Shown one piece after another: positions 9,103 through 11,697 of a stretch of 11,697 nt of DNA (position 1 is the stretch's first letter; every line of letters starts with the position of its first letter). Below the pieces are notes generated by a model. That model did not search any database and was not told where the DNA came from. It worked only from the letters and a program-made list of their open reading frames with translations. Location of the stretch: the NCBI GenBank assembly GCA_027080405.1, contig JALWSL010000559.1, positions 3,272 to 14,968 of the forward strand, given 5' to 3'. Position numbers and translations under genes: made by a program. The stretch comes from Planctomycetaceae bacterium. GTDB lineage: Bacteria > Planctomycetota > Planctomycetia > Planctomycetales > Planctomycetaceae.

Positions 9103-9429
9103 ATGAGCGAGCAATCATCTCCTGCGAAATTGGACTCGGTTCATCACGTCGCGATTTCTGTCGAAGATATTGCCGCAGCCGTCGACTGGTATCGGGAGAA
9201 ATTCCAGTGCGAGATCGCCTATCAGGATGAAACCTGGGCTCTGTTGAAGTTCGACAATATCGGCTTGGCGCTGGTAATCCCGGATCAGCATCCGCCGCAC
9301 ATCGGTTATACCTGCCCCAACGCTGAAAAATATGGTGAGCTGAAAAATCACCGCGACGGCACCCGTTCGGTCTACATCAGCGATCCGGCTGGCAATACCG
9401 TCGAAATGATGGACGCCAGCTCGCTATGA
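9103..9429 (+). CDS. VOC superfamily (glyoxalase/dioxygenase-fold) protein
   Basis: The product is a single VOC domain of 108 residues. Members bind a divalent metal through His/Glu residues and act as glyoxalases, dioxygenases, epimerases or resistance proteins. Visible elements are VHHVAISVEDIAAAVDWY (13-30), the classic first beta-alpha unit, with the metal-ligand His at 14 or 15; the HPPHIGYT segment (63-70) with His66; and YISDPAGNTVEMMD (91-104) with Glu101 as the third ligand. The motif set suggests a functional metal site in a domain of half-glyoxalase size, which would dimerise. The substrate cannot be assigned. It follows the SH3-like gene by 31 bp with a strong ribosome site and is convergent with the sulfatase gene. 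Confidence 0.88.
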   Translation: MSEQSSPAKLDSVHHVAISVEDIAAAVDWYREKFQCEIAYQDETWALLKFDNIGLALVIPDQHPPHIGYTCPNAEKYGELKNHRDGTRSVYISDPAGNTVEMMDASSL

Positions 9430-9445
9430 ACCGGAGCTGAATGGA

Positions 9446-9472
9446 CCGATCAGACGATCTGCACCTGATCGG
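9446..9472. terminator. Stem-loop between convergent VOC and sulfatase genes
   Basis: Perfect 8-bp arms CCGATCAG (9446-9453) and CTGATCGG (9465-9472) with an 11-nt loop lie in the 80-bp gap between two convergent stop codons. The position suits a bidirectional transcription end. There is no T-run on either strand, so intrinsic termination would be inefficient, and it may instead be a 3'-end stabiliser. Confidence 0.4.
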
Positions 9473-9509
9473 GTGGCATCAACCCCTCCGCACTGGTTGT
9501 ATGACTGCG

Positions 9510-11096
9510 CTATGATGGAGCAGCCGTTCGTGTTCCGTTCGCCTTGATCTGGTCGAGCAGGTCGATCATTTGCCGGGCTTTTTCCGGATATTTATCAAAC
9601 ACATTATTTTTCTCTCCGGCATCTTTTTTCAGATTGTAAAGTTCGTACTTCGTCTGATTCTTTTTCAACTTCTTGTTCCTGGCCCACTTTTTTCTTTGGG
9701 GACTGAAAGAAACGAGTTTCCAGTCGCCACTTCGCAGGCCAATTGCGCGGATACCCTGTTCAACAACATACTCTCGCTCTGTCGCGTCCGGACGGTGCAG
9801 CAAAACATCGAGCATATCAAAACTGTCCGGAAAGGCGTCTGGAGGAACGGTTTGGCCTGTCAGCTTTGCGAAGGTGGCAGGGAGATCAATCGTGTTGATC
9901 ATTTTATCACTGACTCCCGGAGTGATTTGCCCCGGCCACCAGGTAATGAACGGAGTACGAGTTCCTCCTTCATACGCCGTGTACTTGCCGCCGCGAAACG
10001 GGCCGGAAGGCCGGTGTTTCCCAAGTTTCTCAACGGCACCATCCTTGTAACCATCATCCAGAACCGGTCCGTTGTCACTGCAAAAAACGATCAACGTGTT
10101 TCTGGCCAGGCCGAGTCGCTCCAGAGTTTTGGTCAACTGTCCGACCGACCAATCGAGTTCAACAATAGCATCTCCCCGATAGCCGAGTGATGTTTTCCCC
10201 TGAAATCTCTCGTGAGGCATCCGCGGCACGTGAATATCATGTGAAGAAAAAAACAGGAAAAACGGTTTATCCCGGTGGGCTTCCATCCATTCGACAGATT
10301 TCTTGACCCATTCGTCAGCCAGGTCTTCATCCCGAAAGCGGGCCTTGTGGCCCCCGGTATAAAAACCGATTCTGCCGATGCCGTTATGGATGGTGTTATT
10401 GTGTCCGTGGGACCAATCCATTCTTAATGTCTCCCGGGCGGTAATCCCGGTTGGCTGATTGTCGGGATTTTTCATGCCAACCCAAAGTGGGTCGGCTGGG
10501 TCAAGATTGACCACTCGATGATTTTCCACATAAACCTGGGGTACCCGATCATTGGTTGTCGGCAACAGATAACAGTAATCGAAACCGATTTCACACGGCC
10601 CCGGCTTCAGTTCGCCATTCCAGTCCGGTGCCGGTTTGACCCCCAAGCCGAGATGCCATTTCCCGATAACTGCCGTTGAATAGCCGGCCTTCTTCAACAG
10701 GGAAGGCAATGTTACTGTCCCCGGTTGGATCAGAGCGGTGGCGTTGGGTGGAGCAATTCCTGTTCCCGGTTGTCTGAAAGCGTACTTTCCTGTCAACAGG
10801 GAGAAACGAGTTGGCGTACAGGTCGCCGCCGAACAGTAGCCACTGGTAAATCTTGTTCCTTCCCTTGCCAGCCGATCGATATGAGGTGTCGAAACTTCAG
10901 TCGCTCCGTAACAGCTGACATCGCCATATCCGAGATCATCCGCCAGGATCAGGATGATGTTTGGTTTACCCGTGAGTTCGCCGGAAGAAACGCTTTTTTC
11001 CGGAAACGCCATCCCGGTAATCAGACCGATTGCAAACAGGAGCATCCGTCGGCGGCGGAAAGAAGACGATGCACGCATTTTTTTTTCTTCCAGCAT
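9510..11096 (-). CDS. Secreted formylglycine-dependent sulfatase (arylsulfatase family S1)
   Basis: Type I sulfatases hydrolyse sulfate esters; in planctomycetes they are abundant and linked to degradation of sulfated polysaccharides. The 528-residue product carries the sulfatase signature CTPTRFSLLTG (93-103), whose Cys93 would be oxidised to formylglycine. Other active-site residues are in place: metal ligands Asp53/Asp54 (ILADDLGYGD), GKWHLG (145-150, Lys146 and His148), SSHDIH (284-289), CSDNG (339-343, Asp341/Asn342) and GGKYTAYEGGTRTPF (369-383, Lys371). The N-terminus has four arginines (14-17) before a hydrophobic stretch (18-31), indicating export, possibly by the Tat route. A lysine-rich segment (469-479) precedes the usual YELYNLKKD end motif. 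The start may be ATG 11096 or ATG 11078; both have plausible ribosome sites. The sulfate ester substrate cannot be told from sequence alone. Confidence 0.95.
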   Translation of the reverse strand: MLEEKKMRASSSFRRRRMLLFAIGLITGMAFPEKSVSSGELTGKPNIILILADDLGYGDVSCYGATEVSTPHIDRLAREGTRFTSGYCSAATCTPTRFSLLTGKYAFRQPGTGIAPPNATALIQPGTVTLPSLLKKAGYSTAVIGKWHLGLGVKPAPDWNGELKPGPCEIGFDYCYLLPTTNDRVPQVYVENHRVVNLDPADPLWVGMKNPDNQPTGITARETLRMDWSHGHNNTIHNGIGRIGFYTGGHKARFRDEDLADEWVKKSVEWMEAHRDKPFFLFFSSHDIHVPRMPHERFQGKTSLGYRGDAIVELDWSVGQLTKTLERLGLARNTLIVFCSDNGPVLDDGYKDGAVEKLGKHRPSGPFRGGKYTAYEGGTRTPFITWWPGQITPGVSDKMINTIDLPATFAKLTGQTVPPDAFPDSFDMLDVLLHRPDATEREYVVEQGIRAIGLRSGDWKLVSFSPQRKKWARNKKLKKNQTKYELYNLKKDAGEKNNVFDKYPEKARQMIDLLDQIKANGTRTAAPS

Positions 11097-11444
11097 GACA
11101 ATTCCCTATTCGGTCTGAAATAATGGTACGAGACGGCAACCTGATGCGAACCCAATCATAAACTGACAGCCACTGTTTGCAACCGAGGGGCAAGCGATGC
11201 CGGTCGGTGATAGCGGATATATCGACGCCCGCCAGTCGGCAGTCAATCTGCCGGCATTCCATTGGTCAGCAGCCCCGTAGCGCGAAGGCAACATGTCTCT
11301 TCAGAGGCCCCGGATTTGGTGCGGATGCGGTCAGTTGCAACCACGCCCCACCTGTTCCGGCCATCTTCCTCTCGTCGTCAACCGGTACAGTCCCGACAAT
11401 TCACAACCGAATACGAATCTTCTCTGCCGCACTCAAATTGAACT
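11097..11444. other. Intergenic region upstream of the sulfatase gene
   Basis: This 348-bp stretch holds no gene I can support on either strand. On the minus strand it carries the promoter candidate listed separately and a weaker one (TTGACT with GATATA 17 nt downstream, further upstream). No intrinsic terminator is apparent after the stop codon of the edge gene; the small palindrome CTCTTCAGAG is too short. Confidence 0.5.
11155..11182 (-). promoter_or_regulatory. Candidate sigma-70-type promoter for the sulfatase gene
   Basis: The minus strand carries TTGCAA (11177-11182), a 16-nt spacer and TATGAT (11155-11160; 5/6 match). Initiation near 11148 would give a leader of about 50 nt. It is the best-looking promoter match in the window, but consensus matching is the only evidence. 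Confidence 0.4.
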
Positions 11445-11697
11445 TCAGGACTTGATGATTCCCTGCAAGGTGTCAAGGATCATTCCATTAACGCCGAACG
11501 GTTCTGCATAACCCCACATGGAGCGAACCAGATCAAACATGAGCAGAACACAAATCCCCATGAAGCCGGTTGAAAGCAGCACCAGGCTAAATGAAAGCAT
11601 GTCCCATTCCGCAGCGACGGCAGCGGCTCCTCCCCGTATCCCTCCCGGAATGGCCAGCGCAGGAACACTTTCGCCAGACTCGAAATCGTCTTCAAAG
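11445..11697 (-). CDS. C-terminal part of a membrane protein (5' end outside the window)
   Basis: An open minus-strand frame enters from the right edge and runs 83 codons to TGA at 11445-11447; it has no start in the window. It reads [19 protein letters not shown] first, an acidic stretch running into a Gly/Ala-rich stretch (18-29). One membrane segment follows at about 33-55 ([21 protein letters not shown]), then [15 protein letters not shown] and a short tail [11 protein letters not shown]. The acidic linker, single C-terminal helix and the DLVRxMWxY motif after it resemble C-termini of uncharacterised planctomycete membrane proteins, but I cannot name the family. The hydrophobic pattern argues that this frame is the coding one. 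It could be cotranscribed with the sulfatase, although the gap is 348 bp. Confidence 0.7.
   Translation of the reverse strand, partial: FEDDFESGESVPALAIPGGIRGGAAAVAAEWDMLSFSLVLLSTGFMGICVLLMFDLVRSMWGYAEPFGVNGMILDTLQGIIKS

Overview
The window looks like ordinary chromosome from a flagellated planctomycete. The evidence is indirect: a flhA-flhF run followed by what appears to be the start of flhG, a secreted formylglycine-type sulfatase, a small SH3-like protein of a kind I associate with planctomycetes, a planctomycete-style membrane-protein C-terminus at the right edge, moderate GC, and several genes without a clear Shine-Dalgarno sequence. The phylum assignment is inference. No rRNA, tRNA, CRISPR array, insertion sequence or phage gene is visible.

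Left block, minus strand (about 1-4464): ruvX (yqgF), then flhA (flagellar export gate), then flhF (SRP-type GTPase for flagellar placement). At the left edge is a short reading frame with the DQAxxLR N-terminal motif of FlhG, the ATPase partner of FlhF. That frame meets a stop codon three bases from the window edge. The flagellar genes are spaced by about 100-175 bp.

A 473-bp divergent regulatory region (4465-4937) separates ruvX from the plus-strand genes. It holds inverted repeats, a 12-bp direct repeat and promoter-like boxes.

Middle block, plus strand (4938-9429): an SppA-type membrane serine protease, purM (purine synthesis), mdh (malate dehydrogenase), then a likely two-gene unit of a 90-residue SH3-like protein and a VOC/glyoxalase-fold protein. 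The gaps of 230-302 bp between sppA, purM and mdh suggest separate transcription.

Right block, minus strand (9510-11697): a secreted sulfatase convergent with the VOC gene, a 348-bp gap carrying a good promoter candidate, and the last 83 codons of a membrane protein cut by the window edge.

I see no convincing undescribed multi-gene system. The points most worth a second look are the apparent early stop in flhG, the symmetric operator-like site upstream of sppA, the SH3-like/VOC pair and the edge membrane protein.
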